From: Sinorhizobium kostiense
GTDB lineage: Bacteria > Pseudomonadota > Alphaproteobacteria > Rhizobiales > Rhizobiaceae
Reading direction: 5' to 3'
NCBI RefSeq assembly: GCF_017874595.1
Contig: NZ_JAGILA010000003.1
Coordinates: 1-64,000 of the forward strand
DNA length: 64,000 nucleotides
Within the stretch, counting starts at the first letter, position 1; every line of letters starts with the position of its first letter. The notes under the pieces are model-generated. The model was not told the origin of the DNA and ran no database searches. It was given only the letters and a program-made list of their open reading frames with translations. Both the position numbers and the translations under genes were made by a program. Of this stretch, positions 37,286 through 46,465 are shown one piece after another.

Positions 37286-38677
37286 TTACGCATTCAGGTT
37301 GTCCCCTAGGCCTTTTGTCGTCGCCATCGTCCCCTGCCCCAGTTGAACTTGTAGAGCAGCAATCTCCCTTAATGCTGCGCTAAGTTCGAGGCGCGTAGGA
37401 CCACCCAGGCAAAGGCGAATGCCGCTTTGATCATTTCCGTCCGACAGAGAGACCGCGGGATCGGTGACCATTATCCCGCGTTCGCGGGCTGCGCTGGCGA
37501 GTGCGACTGCCGCAGAGTGGCGCATCGACAGAAACATGTGGAACCCGCTGCCGATCCACGCATCGCTTATCGAGGAGAAGATTGAAGCTGCTACCTTGTT
37601 GCGAACAGCCGCTTCCGCGCTTGTGGTTCTCGAGATATGTGATGCCACCCCATCCGCTATCCATTTGTGTACGATAAGCCTGGATATTGGAGAGTCAGTT
37701 GCACCTTGGGCGCGGAGCACGCGCACTAAGTTGTCCAGCTGATGAGATGGAGCAATCAGAACACCAAGGCGCAGCCCCGGTGTGAACAGTGTCGCGAAGC
37801 TGTTTATGTAGTAGGTTCGTTCAGGCGCTAGATCGAGAAAGCAAATGCGATCATGCGCTGCGAAGGATGCGTACACGTCGTCTTCGATTATCAATATGTC
37901 TCGGCGCTGGCAAATGACGGCAATGTCCTTGATCCGTGACCGCGACATCGTCCTGCCGGTTGGATTCTGCGCGGTTGGGTTGGTGAACAGCACGAGGCGC
38001 TTCTTCCTCGAAGCGACCTCGCATGCGATCCGCTCGAGGGCTTCTGGGAGAAGGCCTTCTGGATCAGTGTCAATTCCGACCAGCTCCATGCCGAGCAAAT
38101 GTGAAATCCTCACGAGCCCGGGAAACGGCAACTCGTCAGTTGCTAAGCAAATGTCCGGAGCGACCAGTGCGGTCAGCACCGTCGAAAGAGCATGTTGACC
38201 GCCATTGCAAAAGATCATGCGTTCGGCGTCGGCCGAGACGCAATAGTGCTGAAGCCATCCCGCAACCGTCATACGTTGATCGAGGGTTCCCTTTGGGAAG
38301 GTGCACGCTCTGTAGGTGTCAGCGTCAATGGTTGTGGCAAGCGAGGCCAACGTCCCGCTCAGCAGTTTCTCCGAAATGACGTTCGGAGGCACATTTGAGC
38401 TCAGATCGACCATTTTTCTGGTGGTCAGGATTTTGTTCGTCGCGAACATTCCGCGTCCGTGGAAGGATGAGGCAAGGCCTTGGCGCGCCAAGAGCCCGTA
38501 GGCCTTTGTCACGGTGCCTAGCCCCACTCCCAGTCGGTAGCTCAGGTCCCTCTGCGCCGGCAGGCGGGATCCGGGAGCGATTTTGCCATTGACCAGATCC
38601 TCCGCGATTGCGGCCGCCAAGCGCTGGTACACGGGCTCATCGCCGGGTGCGATCCAAGGCTCCCAAGGTGATTTCAT
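37286..38677 (-). CDS. MocR-type regulator (GntR wHTH plus aminotransferase fold)
   Basis: Start taken at MKSPWEPWI (38677); a GTG at 38713 would put the start inside an inverted repeat. The 463-residue protein has an N-terminal GntR winged helix (YQRLAAAIAEDLVNGKIAPGSRLPAQRDLSYRLG...) and a fold-type I aminotransferase-like domain. The PLP-binding region reads NSFATLFTPGLRLG where relatives have SFSKTLxPGLR, so the Schiff-base lysine appears to be Thr. If so it cannot bind PLP covalently and may sense another ligand. It stands between the ligase gene (downstream) and the divergent carboxylase genes, whose control it probably provides. Confidence 0.85.
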   Translation of the reverse strand: MKSPWEPWIAPGDEPVYQRLAAAIAEDLVNGKIAPGSRLPAQRDLSYRLGVGLGTVTKAYGLLARQGLASSFHGRGMFATNKILTTRKMVDLSSNVPPNVISEKLLSGTLASLATTIDADTYRACTFPKGTLDQRMTVAGWLQHYCVSADAERMIFCNGGQHALSTVLTALVAPDICLATDELPFPGLVRISHLLGMELVGIDTDPEGLLPEALERIACEVASRKKRLVLFTNPTAQNPTGRTMSRSRIKDIAVICQRRDILIIEDDVYASFAAHDRICFLDLAPERTYYINSFATLFTPGLRLGVLIAPSHQLDNLVRVLRAQGATDSPISRLIVHKWIADGVASHISRTTSAEAAVRNKVAASIFSSISDAWIGSGFHMFLSMRHSAAVALASAARERGIMVTDPAVSLSDGNDQSGIRLCLGGPTRLELSAALREIAALQVQLGQGTMATTKGLGDNLNA

Positions 38678-38699
38678 CAGCATGCAGATACCCAAAAAA

Positions 38700-38713
38700 G
38701 TGTCACGGGACAC
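38700..38713. promoter_or_regulatory. inverted repeat, candidate MocR operator 1
   Basis: GTGTCACGGGACAC has 5-base arms and the GT...AC arrangement of GntR-family operators. It lies 23 bases upstream of the chosen mocR start, where it would block transcription or initiation. Confidence 0.4.
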
Positions 38714-38843
38714 AATAAGTGTGGCCTTACAGCGTCTCCCAGTATAGCTTCCGCAGTTGGTTTACAAGTATAGGAGAGTATCATTGATCTTACACACCGA
38801 TGAATCAGACAGACGATTGTTGAAGAGAGCAGAGAACGACTCA

Positions 38844-38859
38844 TTGTCAGATGACAATA
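38844..38859. promoter_or_regulatory. inverted repeat, candidate MocR operator 2
   Basis: ATTGTCAGATGACAAT has perfect 7-base arms around GA and shares TGTCA/TGACA with operator 1. It lies in the divergent region between the mocR and carboxylase genes. Confidence 0.45.
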
Positions 38860-39437
38860 CTGAGAAATTGGCGTGAAGCGCAACCTATTTTCGGCTATTA
38901 GTCCAAGTACTACTTTCCTAACGACGCAACTTTTCGGAAGTCAATGAGGTTATACTAAATAGCTCCAGGTCCGAAGTGGTGATGGTGGTTTGAAAGTAGG
39001 GGTGGAACCGGTATTCGACTCGTTCGATGTCTCCGGTACCAGCCTGATCGAGAGAAGGCTCATGCCAACAGGCGCAAGTGAAATACGCATGCGAAATGGC
39101 ACCTATGGAACAGGCGCGCTCCGTCTCTGCTGTCCATGTGCCCACCAGGGAGGGCATTACACCAACCGAAAGTGTCGCGCCCAAGTGGGCTCGTTGCTTA
39201 CGCTATTGAGGCATTGCCGCTGCTCAGCGATGGCCGGCCGGCTTCGGTATGCTGCGGATGACGCTACCGCTGCCATCAAAGCATCGACCAAAGGGAGGTT
39301 GTGACAACGGGGGATCAATTTTGACTCCGCCCCTCCATGGGAGATTTGCGGTAAGCGATAAGGGAGGTTGAGGGCAGTACCAGGCGCCCGCGAAAACGGG
39401 AATGCTAATTCAGCTCTAAGGTTAGACAGATAGGCGA
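38860..39437. other. divergent intergenic region, no gene seen
   Basis: About 580 bases between the candidate operators and the biotin carboxylase gene. A 104-codon frame (38990-39304) has no recognisable content. Promoters for the carboxylase genes must lie here but were not identified. Confidence 0.4.
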
Positions 39438-40916
39438 ATGCGAAATTTACCCTTTGATACAGTTCTGATCGCCAATAGAGGCGAGATAGCCGTACGCATC
39501 ATCAAGACCCTGCGCGAGCTGGAACTGCGCTCCGCAGTTGTGTACCACGATCTGGATGCCGGAGCGCCGGCGGTCTCAATGGCCGACATGGCGATTCCCA
39601 TAATCGGTCGCATGCCAGTCGCGGCCCATCTTGATACCGCACAAATCATTGCTGCCGCCCGCGAGGCGAGCGCCGGGGCGATTCACCCAGGCTATGGATT
39701 CCTATCAGAGAATGCGGATTTCGCGAGGGCGGTGGTCGAGTCTGGGTTCGCCTTCGTCGGGCCCACTCCTGAGATCATCCACTTGATGGGCGACAAAATT
39801 CAGGCCCGCAACTTCGTTCAGCGGAACGGATTTCCGGTCGTACCGTCAGCGATCGAAGAAGATGACCCAGCATCGTTCATCCAGAGGGCGCGATCCATTG
39901 AAGGGCCTTTGCTGGTGAAAGCATCGGCCGGCGGCGGCGGCAAGGGCATGCGGATCGTCCGCGACCTCGACACCTTGGAAGACGCCATTGCGCAGGCACG
40001 CAGTGAGGCGCAGCGCTACTTCGGGGATGGCCGGCTCTACATCGAACGATACATCGAAAAGCCACGGCATATCGAAGTGCAGCTGCTCGGCGACTGCTTC
40101 GGAAACGTCGTTCATTTGTTCGAGCGGGAATGCTCGGTCCAACGCAGATTTCAGAAGGTCATCGAGGAGGCGCCCGCGTCGACGCTTTCCCCGGGGTTGC
40201 GCGAGAGAATCTGCGAAACTGCCGTGAGCATCGCTCGCGCCGCTAACTATCGAAATGCCGGCACTGTGGAATTCATCGTTCACGGAGGAGAGTTCTATTT
40301 CCTCGAGATGAATACGCGCCTGCAGGTGGAGCATCCCGTCACCGAAATGATCACTGGCATCGATATTGTCGCCGAACAGCTCTATGTCGCCGGAGGCTAC
40401 GAGCTTAGATTTTCACAGCCAGATATCGTGTCGACAGGACACTCAATCGAAGCGAGAGTGTATGCCGAAGCTCCTGAACGCGGCTTTGCTCCCACGACGG
40501 GGAAGGTACTGGTGCTCGACTATCCCAGCGGTCCAGGCCTACGGATCGACAGTGGCATCTCGCAAGGTCAGCAGATAACGACAGCCTTCGATTCCCTGTT
40601 GGCAAAGGTGATCGTCCATTCGAGCACGCGTAATGAGGCTGCGCTAACGGCCCAACGCGCGATGCAGGAGCTGGTGCTCCTCGGCTGCGAAACAAACGCG
40701 AGCTTTCTCGCCTGCGTCCTTGCCGACGAGCAATTTCTAAGGGGACAGGTTCATACTGGATATCTCGACGAAAATCCGCAGCTGACCGCCTGCGACTCCG
40801 CGTCCGACTTGTCGACCTTCCTGGCAGCCGCCGCTCTCCTGACGAGACCGGTCCGAGATTCGGCAGATGCCGTACCTGAGCTTCACGCCTCTCTGGGCGG
40901 CTGGAGAAACGCGTGA
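39438..40916 (+). CDS. acyl-CoA carboxylase, biotin carboxylase subunit
   Basis: A 492-residue ATP-grasp enzyme that carboxylates biotin with bicarbonate and ATP. Seen: ANRGEIAVRII near the start, HPGYGFLSENADFA (about 79-92), the glycine-rich ATP loop KASAGGGGKGMRIV (about 154-167), ECSVQRR..QKVIEEAP and FLEMNTRLQVEHPVTE (about 287-302). Length matches stand-alone biotin carboxylase. The stop overlaps the next gene's GTG start (GTGA), so the carrier gene is translationally coupled. In methylcrotonyl/propionyl-CoA carboxylases these two domains are usually one chain; here they are split. Confidence 0.92.
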   Translation: MRNLPFDTVLIANRGEIAVRIIKTLRELELRSAVVYHDLDAGAPAVSMADMAIPIIGRMPVAAHLDTAQIIAAAREASAGAIHPGYGFLSENADFARAVVESGFAFVGPTPEIIHLMGDKIQARNFVQRNGFPVVPSAIEEDDPASFIQRARSIEGPLLVKASAGGGGKGMRIVRDLDTLEDAIAQARSEAQRYFGDGRLYIERYIEKPRHIEVQLLGDCFGNVVHLFERECSVQRRFQKVIEEAPASTLSPGLRERICETAVSIARAANYRNAGTVEFIVHGGEFYFLEMNTRLQVEHPVTEMITGIDIVAEQLYVAGGYELRFSQPDIVSTGHSIEARVYAEAPERGFAPTTGKVLVLDYPSGPGLRIDSGISQGQQITTAFDSLLAKVIVHSSTRNEAALTAQRAMQELVLLGCETNASFLACVLADEQFLRGQVHTGYLDENPQLTACDSASDLSTFLAAAALLTRPVRDSADAVPELHASLGGWRNA

Positions 40917-41416
40917 ACCACGTTTTCGAGCTTGAAGGCGTAGATTATCAGTTGTGGCTTTCACGCTGGCAGCAGGGATATCGCCTCCATTTCGGCGACG
41001 AAGTACTTGCATCACTCGACCTCTCCCATCAGGGCGACGGCTGCGGCCTTCTTACCGTAGCGGGCGCGAGCGAGCCGGTCAGGTTCGCCGTCGATGGTGA
41101 CACAATTCATTTGCATATTCGCGGCAGAACGCGCGTTCTGCGCTACCGCGACCCATTGTCAGCCCACGCTCTCGTCAAAAAGGATGCAGGTCTTCTCGTG
41201 GCGCGCGCGCCTATGCCAGGAGTCGTCGTTCAAACGTCGGTTTCGGCTGGCGACCAAATTTCCGCAGGCACCGCGCTGATGGTGATCGAGAGCATGAAGC
41301 TGGAAAGCGTCATACGCTCCCCACAGGACGGGGTGGTCGACCGAATTCACTTTAACGAAGGCGAGAGCTTCGAGCATGGCGCGGTACTAGTTACAATCAC
41401 AGAGGAAGGGCATTGA
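40913..41416 (+). CDS. biotin carboxyl carrier protein of acyl-CoA carboxylase
   Basis: A 167-residue protein starting at GTG. The last 75 residues are a biotinyl domain with the biotin-attachment Lys in VIESMKLES (about residue 130). The N-terminal about 90 residues probably form the BT-type domain that docks carboxylase to transferase in acyl-CoA carboxylases. Overlaps the biotin carboxylase gene by four bases and is separated from the transferase gene by one base. Confidence 0.88.
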   Translation: MNHVFELEGVDYQLWLSRWQQGYRLHFGDEVLASLDLSHQGDGCGLLTVAGASEPVRFAVDGDTIHLHIRGRTRVLRYRDPLSAHALVKKDAGLLVARAPMPGVVVQTSVSAGDQISAGTALMVIESMKLESVIRSPQDGVVDRIHFNEGESFEHGAVLVTITEEGH

Positions 41417-41417
41417 G

Positions 41418-43025
41418 ATGCAGCGCCTCGCTTCACTCATTGATGTGAACTCGCGAGAATTTCGCCTCAACGAGCTCCACAACAGAAGACTCGCGGCCGA
41501 ATTAAAGGAGCGCCAGCGTGCGGTCCGTTTAGAGCGTCCCGAGCGCGATCGCGAGCGCCTACGGCGACAAAACAAGCTTTTTGTTCGTGACCGGGTCGAG
41601 GCTCTGCTCGATCCAGAAACTCCTTTCCTCGAACTTTCGACCCTGGCTGCGAACGCGGCTTACGACGGAGAGGTGCCAAGCGCAGCGCAAGTCGTCGGCA
41701 TCGGCATCGTCGCGGGACGCGAAGTGATTGTTCACGCTGATGACTCGAGCGTGAAGGGTGGTGCATGGTATCCGCTGTCCGTCAAGAAGATCGTCCGATC
41801 CTTGGATATAGCAATCGAAAATCGTCTGCCCGTCGTTCATCTTTGCGACTGCGGCGGTGGATTTCTGCCTCTGCAGGCGGAATTCTTCGCGGATCGCCAC
41901 CACGCGGGCAGAATCTTCCGCAACCAATCCATTCTCTCGAAGATGGGCGTGCCGCAGGTCGCTCTTGTGGTGGGACAGTGCATTGCAGGAGGGGCCTACG
42001 TTCCTGCGCTTAGCGAGTACAACGTTATCGTCCAGGGAAGCGGAGCGATATTTCTGGGCGGTCCATCGGTCGTGCAAGTTGCGACTGGCCAGCACGTGTC
42101 TGTCGACGAGCTCGGCGGTGCTGACATGCAAACCAGTGTATCGGGAACGGCCGACCATCTCGCGGACTCAGAGATGCACGCGATCGCGATTGCGCGCGAC
42201 ATAGTTGCCCGTTTCAAACATCCCGAGAAGGCCTCGATCGATCGAGTCGCTCCGGAGCCGCCCGCCTATGATGCGTCGGAACTGTACGGCATAATTCCAA
42301 GAGACCCTCGAGTGCACTTCGATATGCGGGAGATTCTCGCGCGCCTGGTCGATGGCAGCAGGTTCCATGAATACCAGCCGCGCTACGGCCGGTCTCTGGT
42401 GTGCGGATTCGCGCGCCTTCATGGATACCAAATCGGCGTTCTGGCGAACAATGGCGTGCTGTTCGACGACAGTGCGCTGAAGGGCGCTCATTTCATCCAA
42501 TTGTGCGATATGAATCGGACGCCCCTCTTATTCCTGCAGAACATCACGGGCTTCATGGTCGGCAGGGAATACGAGCGGCGTGGCATTACCAAAAACGGCG
42601 CCAAGCTACTCATGGCCGTGTCTGGAGCGGCGGTGCCCAAATTCACCGTCATTTGTAACCACTCTCACGGTGCGGGGACCTTCGCCATGGCAGGACGCGC
42701 TTTCGATCCGCGTTTTCTGTTCACATGGCCGCAGGCTCAGATTTCAGCCATGGGTGCCGATCAGGCGACGCGAGTGCTGACAGATGTCAAAGCAAAGCAA
42801 CTGGCGGTCGATGATAGGCCGTTATCGGCGCAGGATTACGAAGCCACCAGACAGTCGATTTTGGAAGAATATAGGAAGCGATCGAGCGCTTACTACGCAA
42901 CCTCTGAAATCTGGGACGACGGGATTCTTGATCCTGTCGACACCAGAACCGCGCTCGCAATCGCCGTGAGTGCTTCGCTCAATGCTCCCATCGAGACACC
43001 ACATTATGGCATCTTTAGAATGTAG
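41418..43025 (+). CDS. acyl-CoA carboxylase, carboxyltransferase subunit
   Basis: A 535-residue crotonase-fold carboxyltransferase that moves the carboxyl group from biotin to an acyl-CoA. FLQNITGFMVGREYERRGI (about 373-391) and the CNHSHGAGTFAMAGRAFDPRF stretch are characteristic of methylcrotonyl/geranyl-CoA type beta subunits rather than propionyl-CoA or AccAD. The likely substrate is a branched or unsaturated acyl-CoA, but a malonyl-type product cannot be excluded. Forms an operon with the two preceding genes. Confidence 0.9.
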   Translation: MQRLASLIDVNSREFRLNELHNRRLAAELKERQRAVRLERPERDRERLRRQNKLFVRDRVEALLDPETPFLELSTLAANAAYDGEVPSAAQVVGIGIVAGREVIVHADDSSVKGGAWYPLSVKKIVRSLDIAIENRLPVVHLCDCGGGFLPLQAEFFADRHHAGRIFRNQSILSKMGVPQVALVVGQCIAGGAYVPALSEYNVIVQGSGAIFLGGPSVVQVATGQHVSVDELGGADMQTSVSGTADHLADSEMHAIAIARDIVARFKHPEKASIDRVAPEPPAYDASELYGIIPRDPRVHFDMREILARLVDGSRFHEYQPRYGRSLVCGFARLHGYQIGVLANNGVLFDDSALKGAHFIQLCDMNRTPLLFLQNITGFMVGREYERRGITKNGAKLLMAVSGAAVPKFTVICNHSHGAGTFAMAGRAFDPRFLFTWPQAQISAMGADQATRVLTDVKAKQLAVDDRPLSAQDYEATRQSILEEYRKRSSAYYATSEIWDDGILDPVDTRTALAIAVSASLNAPIETPHYGIFRM

Positions 43026-43467
43026 TGTTTACAAACCGGTGAGCACGCCATTTCCGAGGCTCCTAGCACGCCTCGTTCCCCGAACCTTGGTTATTTCTGC
43101 ATCCGCTCTGGCTATTCGAACGCCTTTTGCCGGTCGCCCGCATCCCCGTTGCCGCGATCGCTTCCGTGGCGCACACCGAAGACCAGATCAAGGCGAATGC
43201 CGCGGCCGGGCGAGCGTATTTCAACCCGCGGAGCATCTTCATCTGAGGGAGCTTTTGGCAAGCGGATCTCTATGGAGAAGAGCAAATCTGGAAGCCAGGC
43301 CAGTTCCTCCTCCGAAACAAGTGGCCAGTAACGGGATGTTCTCGGACAAGCTCTTGCACCCCCCTTCGGCGGCGTTTTTATTGCCTATAGGGCAGACACT
43401 TCCTCCCAAACGAAATGGGGACCCATGGCTCGGGAAACCCGTCCCGTCGCCCTCTCGGAGTCCACTT
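43026..43467. other. intergenic region, no gene recognised
   Basis: A short frame reading PVAAIASVAHTEDQIKANAAAGRAYFNP (about 43140-43240) looks protein-like but is not recognised and has no start. Nothing else was seen. Confidence 0.3.
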
Positions 43468-43902
43468 CTAAGCCGACAGACGCTCTTCCGCGTAGTTGTA
43501 GTCGTCGTTCATCTGCTCGATCTCGTGCTTGGCAGCACGAGCCAAGAACCCCGAGCGCGTCAAGCCATGAGCTTCCGCGAACGCATCGATCTCCTCGAGG
43601 ACATCTTCCGGAAGCGTAACGTTGACGCGAACAGCCTTTTTGGCTTCGGTCTTCACCGCCACGAGAATTGCCACACCGTCCCTGTTCTCAGGGTCGGCCA
43701 TAACTGCTTCAAGGGAAGACGGCTCCGGAATCGCTTCACCATCCTCGACGAGACCTTCGATATGCAAGGACAAGGCCTCTTCAGCCATGGCCCGAGCGTT
43801 ATCGAGGTCTGTGCCAGCAGTTACGACGCCAGGAAAATCGGGGAAGGAAACACCGTAGTCGCTCTCGGCATCCTTGTGGATCAATCCGATGTAGTTGCGC
43901 AT
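43468..43902 (-). CDS. hicB: HicB antitoxin
   Basis: A 144-residue antitoxin with the N-terminal degraded RNase-H-like HicB fold (YGVSFPDFPGVVTAGTDLDNARAMAEEAL) and a C-terminal ribbon-helix-helix for DNA binding (RVNVTLPEDVLEEIDAFAEAHGLTRSGFLARAA). It neutralises HicA and represses the operon. It follows hicA by five bases. Both genes look intact. Confidence 0.92.
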   Translation of the reverse strand: MRNYIGLIHKDAESDYGVSFPDFPGVVTAGTDLDNARAMAEEALSLHIEGLVEDGEAIPEPSSLEAVMADPENRDGVAILVAVKTEAKKAVRVNVTLPEDVLEEIDAFAEAHGLTRSGFLARAAKHEIEQMNDDYNYAEERLSA

Positions 43903-43907
43903 GGTCG

Positions 43908-44096
43908 TTACCTCAGTCTTAGGCCGGATTGCTTTTCAATGCTCCTAAGGGTGCCTGTTGGCAAATCCCTCTTCGGATGAGGAACGGTGACCCGGCCTGG
44001 CTTCTCTGGATGCTTAAATTGAACATGGCTGCCCTTTCGGGCAACCTCGCACCAACCATCCTCCTGCAATGCTGCAATTATGTCGCCGCTCCTCAT
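43908..44096 (-). CDS. hicA: HicA toxin (mRNA interferase)
   Basis: Start chosen at MRSGDIIAALQEDGW (44096), 62 residues, normal for HicA. The double-stranded-RNA-binding-like fold carries the catalytic His in GSHVQFKHP. The 44114 start used by a longer frame lies inside the palindromic operator and is rejected. HicA cleaves mRNA and is held by HicB. Confidence 0.9.
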   Translation of the reverse strand: MRSGDIIAALQEDGWCEVARKGSHVQFKHPEKPGRVTVPHPKRDLPTGTLRSIEKQSGLRLR

Positions 44097-44131
44097 AACA
44101 GCATAGATACACACTAGTGTGTATTAATCAA
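44097..44131 (-). promoter_or_regulatory. hicAB promoter with palindromic operator in the spacer
   Basis: On the minus strand TTGATT (about 44126-44131) and TATCTA (about 44104-44109) are 16 bases apart. The spacer holds the perfect 18-base palindrome ATACACACTAGTGTGTAT (44107-44124). Transcription would begin at or next to the hicA ATG, so the mRNA may be leaderless. The HicB ribbon-helix-helix is the likely binder. Confidence 0.6.
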
Positions 44132-44637
44132 TAACTTGTTGACGGAAATGTTCCTACGGCATCTCCGATTTCGCGCCGATTCGGTCTTCGGAAATGACGT
44201 TCGCCCGATTCGGTGCGTTGCGGGCGGGCAGACCCCGCCCGCCCCATGCGACGGTTCACCTCGGGTCCTGCCGGTGATCAGGAGCCTAATAGCGTCCGTA
44301 AGATCGGTGGAGAACGCGTGAAACTCGTCATCTCGAAAGAAGCCGTGAACAAATCGACGCCCCGGCGACGATCCTGCAGCCTTGGAGGACATCACGATCT
44401 CGGCTAATTCCCGGCGGCTAGACGGCGCTGACCGACGAGTCTGGCGCGAGGCTCGTCCACCGGGCGAGTGAGGATTTGACGGAATTCAGCCACATCAGGT
44501 GATGGGCGAAAAGACTTTCGCTCGAAGCAGCCCCTCCTATGGCGCCATCCATGCGCATGGTGGTGAACTTGCGCGCGCTTAAGGCATCTTCACCAGGACT
44601 TGTTCAGGAGCTGCATTCTTCAATATGTAGGACTAGC
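44132..44637. other. intergenic region, no gene seen
   Basis: Short frames on both strands without recognisable domains. Confidence 0.4.
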
Positions 44638-45378
44638 TCACAAACTGCCCGCACTAAACGAGAGGCCTGCCATCTTCTTCTTGCCTATTTCTTGAATAGC
44701 ATGCGGTATAGCTCGCTGTTCTAAATCGAGGTGATTCATCAGTGCGGATTTCACGAGGCTCGTTTCCCTGCCAAGCATCGCCATCGCGTCTGTTAGAGTT
44801 GCGAGACTTGTTCTGAGGGTAGCGGCATATTCAGACGCGGCCATTTCCATCCGTAAAGGGTGGGAGCAAAAACAGAATTTCTCAACGATCAGACAAGCCT
44901 CGCAATTCGATGCTCCTTGACCAATTTCCATGAATGCTGCCTCTGTTCGAATTGCAAGTTCGGCAGCAGACAGTTCATCACAGGGGACAGTGCGATAAAC
45001 GCGGTCAGCGCTTGTATGGGATAGTGCAAGAGTGAGAGCATTGCGCCCTACGGCATAAGAGTCTAACAGCGCCCACTCGACCAGAGGCAACGTGAAATAG
45101 CCCTTCTTGGAAAGGGATAAGACCTTCCCTTCCGCAGCAAGTCGGATAAGTGCTTCACGCAAGGGAGTTCGACCTACATTGAGTTTGGACGCGAGTTCCT
45201 TTTCTCTTAAATGTTGGCCTGGCAGGAGTGTACAGCTCCTGAGCAATTGAAGCACCGCGTCGTAAGCTGCTTCAGTTTTTCCGCGCGTTGGGGGGTCGAC
45301 AGAAAGCTTCTGTATTTCGGTTCCACGACACTCGGCCAACTTTTCGCATAGCCACATCCGATGCTCTCCCGTTCTCAA
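44638..45378 (-). CDS. GntR family transcriptional regulator
   Basis: A 246-residue protein with a winged helix at about 38-105 (LREKELASKLNVGRTPLREALIRLAAEGKVLSLSKKGYF) and a C-terminal helical domain that probably binds a small effector. Not closely like the two GntR regulators at 13.7 and 24.1 kb. No co-directional target gene is adjacent, so its regulon cannot be guessed. Confidence 0.85.
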   Translation of the reverse strand: MRTGEHRMWLCEKLAECRGTEIQKLSVDPPTRGKTEAAYDAVLQLLRSCTLLPGQHLREKELASKLNVGRTPLREALIRLAAEGKVLSLSKKGYFTLPLVEWALLDSYAVGRNALTLALSHTSADRVYRTVPCDELSAAELAIRTEAAFMEIGQGASNCEACLIVEKFCFCSHPLRMEMAASEYAATLRTSLATLTDAMAMLGRETSLVKSALMNHLDLEQRAIPHAIQEIGKKKMAGLSFSAGSL

Positions 45379-45618
45379 CGTCCTCTAAAACGAGGCCGTC
45401 TGCACATGTAAGAAACTTCGTGGCAGGCTTCTCATAACCAGGTGGGAACAGTCAGATCGCAAGCGGTGAGCGAAAGGAGAGTGACCTCGATCCACCACCA
45501 TGTGCATCGCTTCCAACGGTGCCGCGTTTCCATTTAAGGCGCACAATTGGGACCAAGCAAGCACCACTTCGATCCGGCGGGGCGCTCGATGTAACCTAAC
45601 GCGAAGGCCACTCGATCT

Positions 45619-45855
45619 TTACAAGCTCGCGTAGCGGGAGGCTTGCCGAAGCAGCTGTCGAGTCCTGATCTGCTCAATCTCTTCCTGAAGGATCGAATAC
45701 TCAAACCATGCGCCGTGCTCGTGGCTATGAACAACATACACAGATTGTCCCTCGCGGCTTAGCTTTGCCCACTTCTCCTCATGGTGACGGCGGGACTGTT
45801 CAATTTGCCGTTCCACGCGCCAGATTCGGATTTGCTCCCTCAGCCTTCTCAACAC
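45619..45855 (-). CDS. small hypothetical protein
   Basis: A 78-codon frame from GTG 45855, rich in Arg, Glu and Gln and mostly helical (RRLREQIRIWRVERQIEQSRRHHEEKW...). No recognised domain; ribosome site weak. Kept because the composition looks coding and the flanks are otherwise empty. Confidence 0.35.
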   Translation of the reverse strand: MLRRLREQIRIWRVERQIEQSRRHHEEKWAKLSREGQSVYVVHSHEHGAWFEYSILQEEIEQIRTRQLLRQASRYASL

Positions 45856-46004
45856 GATCTAAAGCGGCTCCTTCAGTTCCCACGCGGGAAAGCGTGGGCG
45901 AGCGCATCGTGAGCGTGCAAGACGGGGAGAAACAAAAAACCCCAAATCGCGAGCCGCTTTCTCCAGCATCGTGAGAATATCCCGCAAGGCGGAGGGGAAA
46001 AGCC

Positions 46005-46196
46005 ATGCTGCGATATGTCGTCTACACCCGCGTGTCGACCGAGGGCCAGGGCAAGTCCGGGCTCGGTCTCGAGCCTCAGGAGCGGGATATCGGTATCTTC
46101 CTCGATCGCTTCAGCGCCGTCCCTTATGAGATCATCGGACGCTTCCAGGATCTCGGCAGCGGCGCCAACAACGGTGGCCCGGCAACGAAGCGCTGA
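46005..46196 (+). pseudogene. serine recombinase (resolvase) N-terminal fragment
   Basis: MLRYVVYTRVSTEGQGKSGLGLEPQERDI is the catalytic start of a resolvase/invertase with the active Ser in TRVST. It is cut off after 63 residues, where an unrelated gene fragment begins. A good ribosome site (GGCGGAGG) precedes it. Confidence 0.75.
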
Positions 46197-46198
46197 TC

Positions 46199-46465
46199 AT
46201 GAAGGCGAAGCTTCCTCGAGGCGAATTCAAACCATGGCTTCAAACGCAATGCGAGGTGGTCGAGACCACGGCGAACGTCTACATGCGTGTTGCCAGGCTC
46301 TATGGCGACAATGAAGCGATGCTCGACAACGTTCAGGCGACCGGTCTGTTGATCCTGTCCAAGACCAAGACGCCGGCCGTCGTCCGCGATACTGTCGAGG
46401 CGATCGTCGCGAAAGGTGGCTATGTCACACGGGAGAGGGCGAGAGCAACACACCCACGACCATAA
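46199..46465 (+). pseudogene. DUF3102-like fragment
   Basis: MKAKLPRGEFKPWLQTQCEVVETTANVYMRVARLYGDN resembles the core of DUF3102-type proteins, which have N-terminal sequence missing here. Its left end is joined to the resolvase fragment and its right end overlaps the truncated TM2 gene. It is a mosaic junction product. Confidence 0.45.

Noticed and set aside
44097..44114. Longer HicA start (MCIYAV...)
   Set aside because: The start codon would lie inside the palindromic operator, and HicA proteins normally begin at the MRSGD-type residues.
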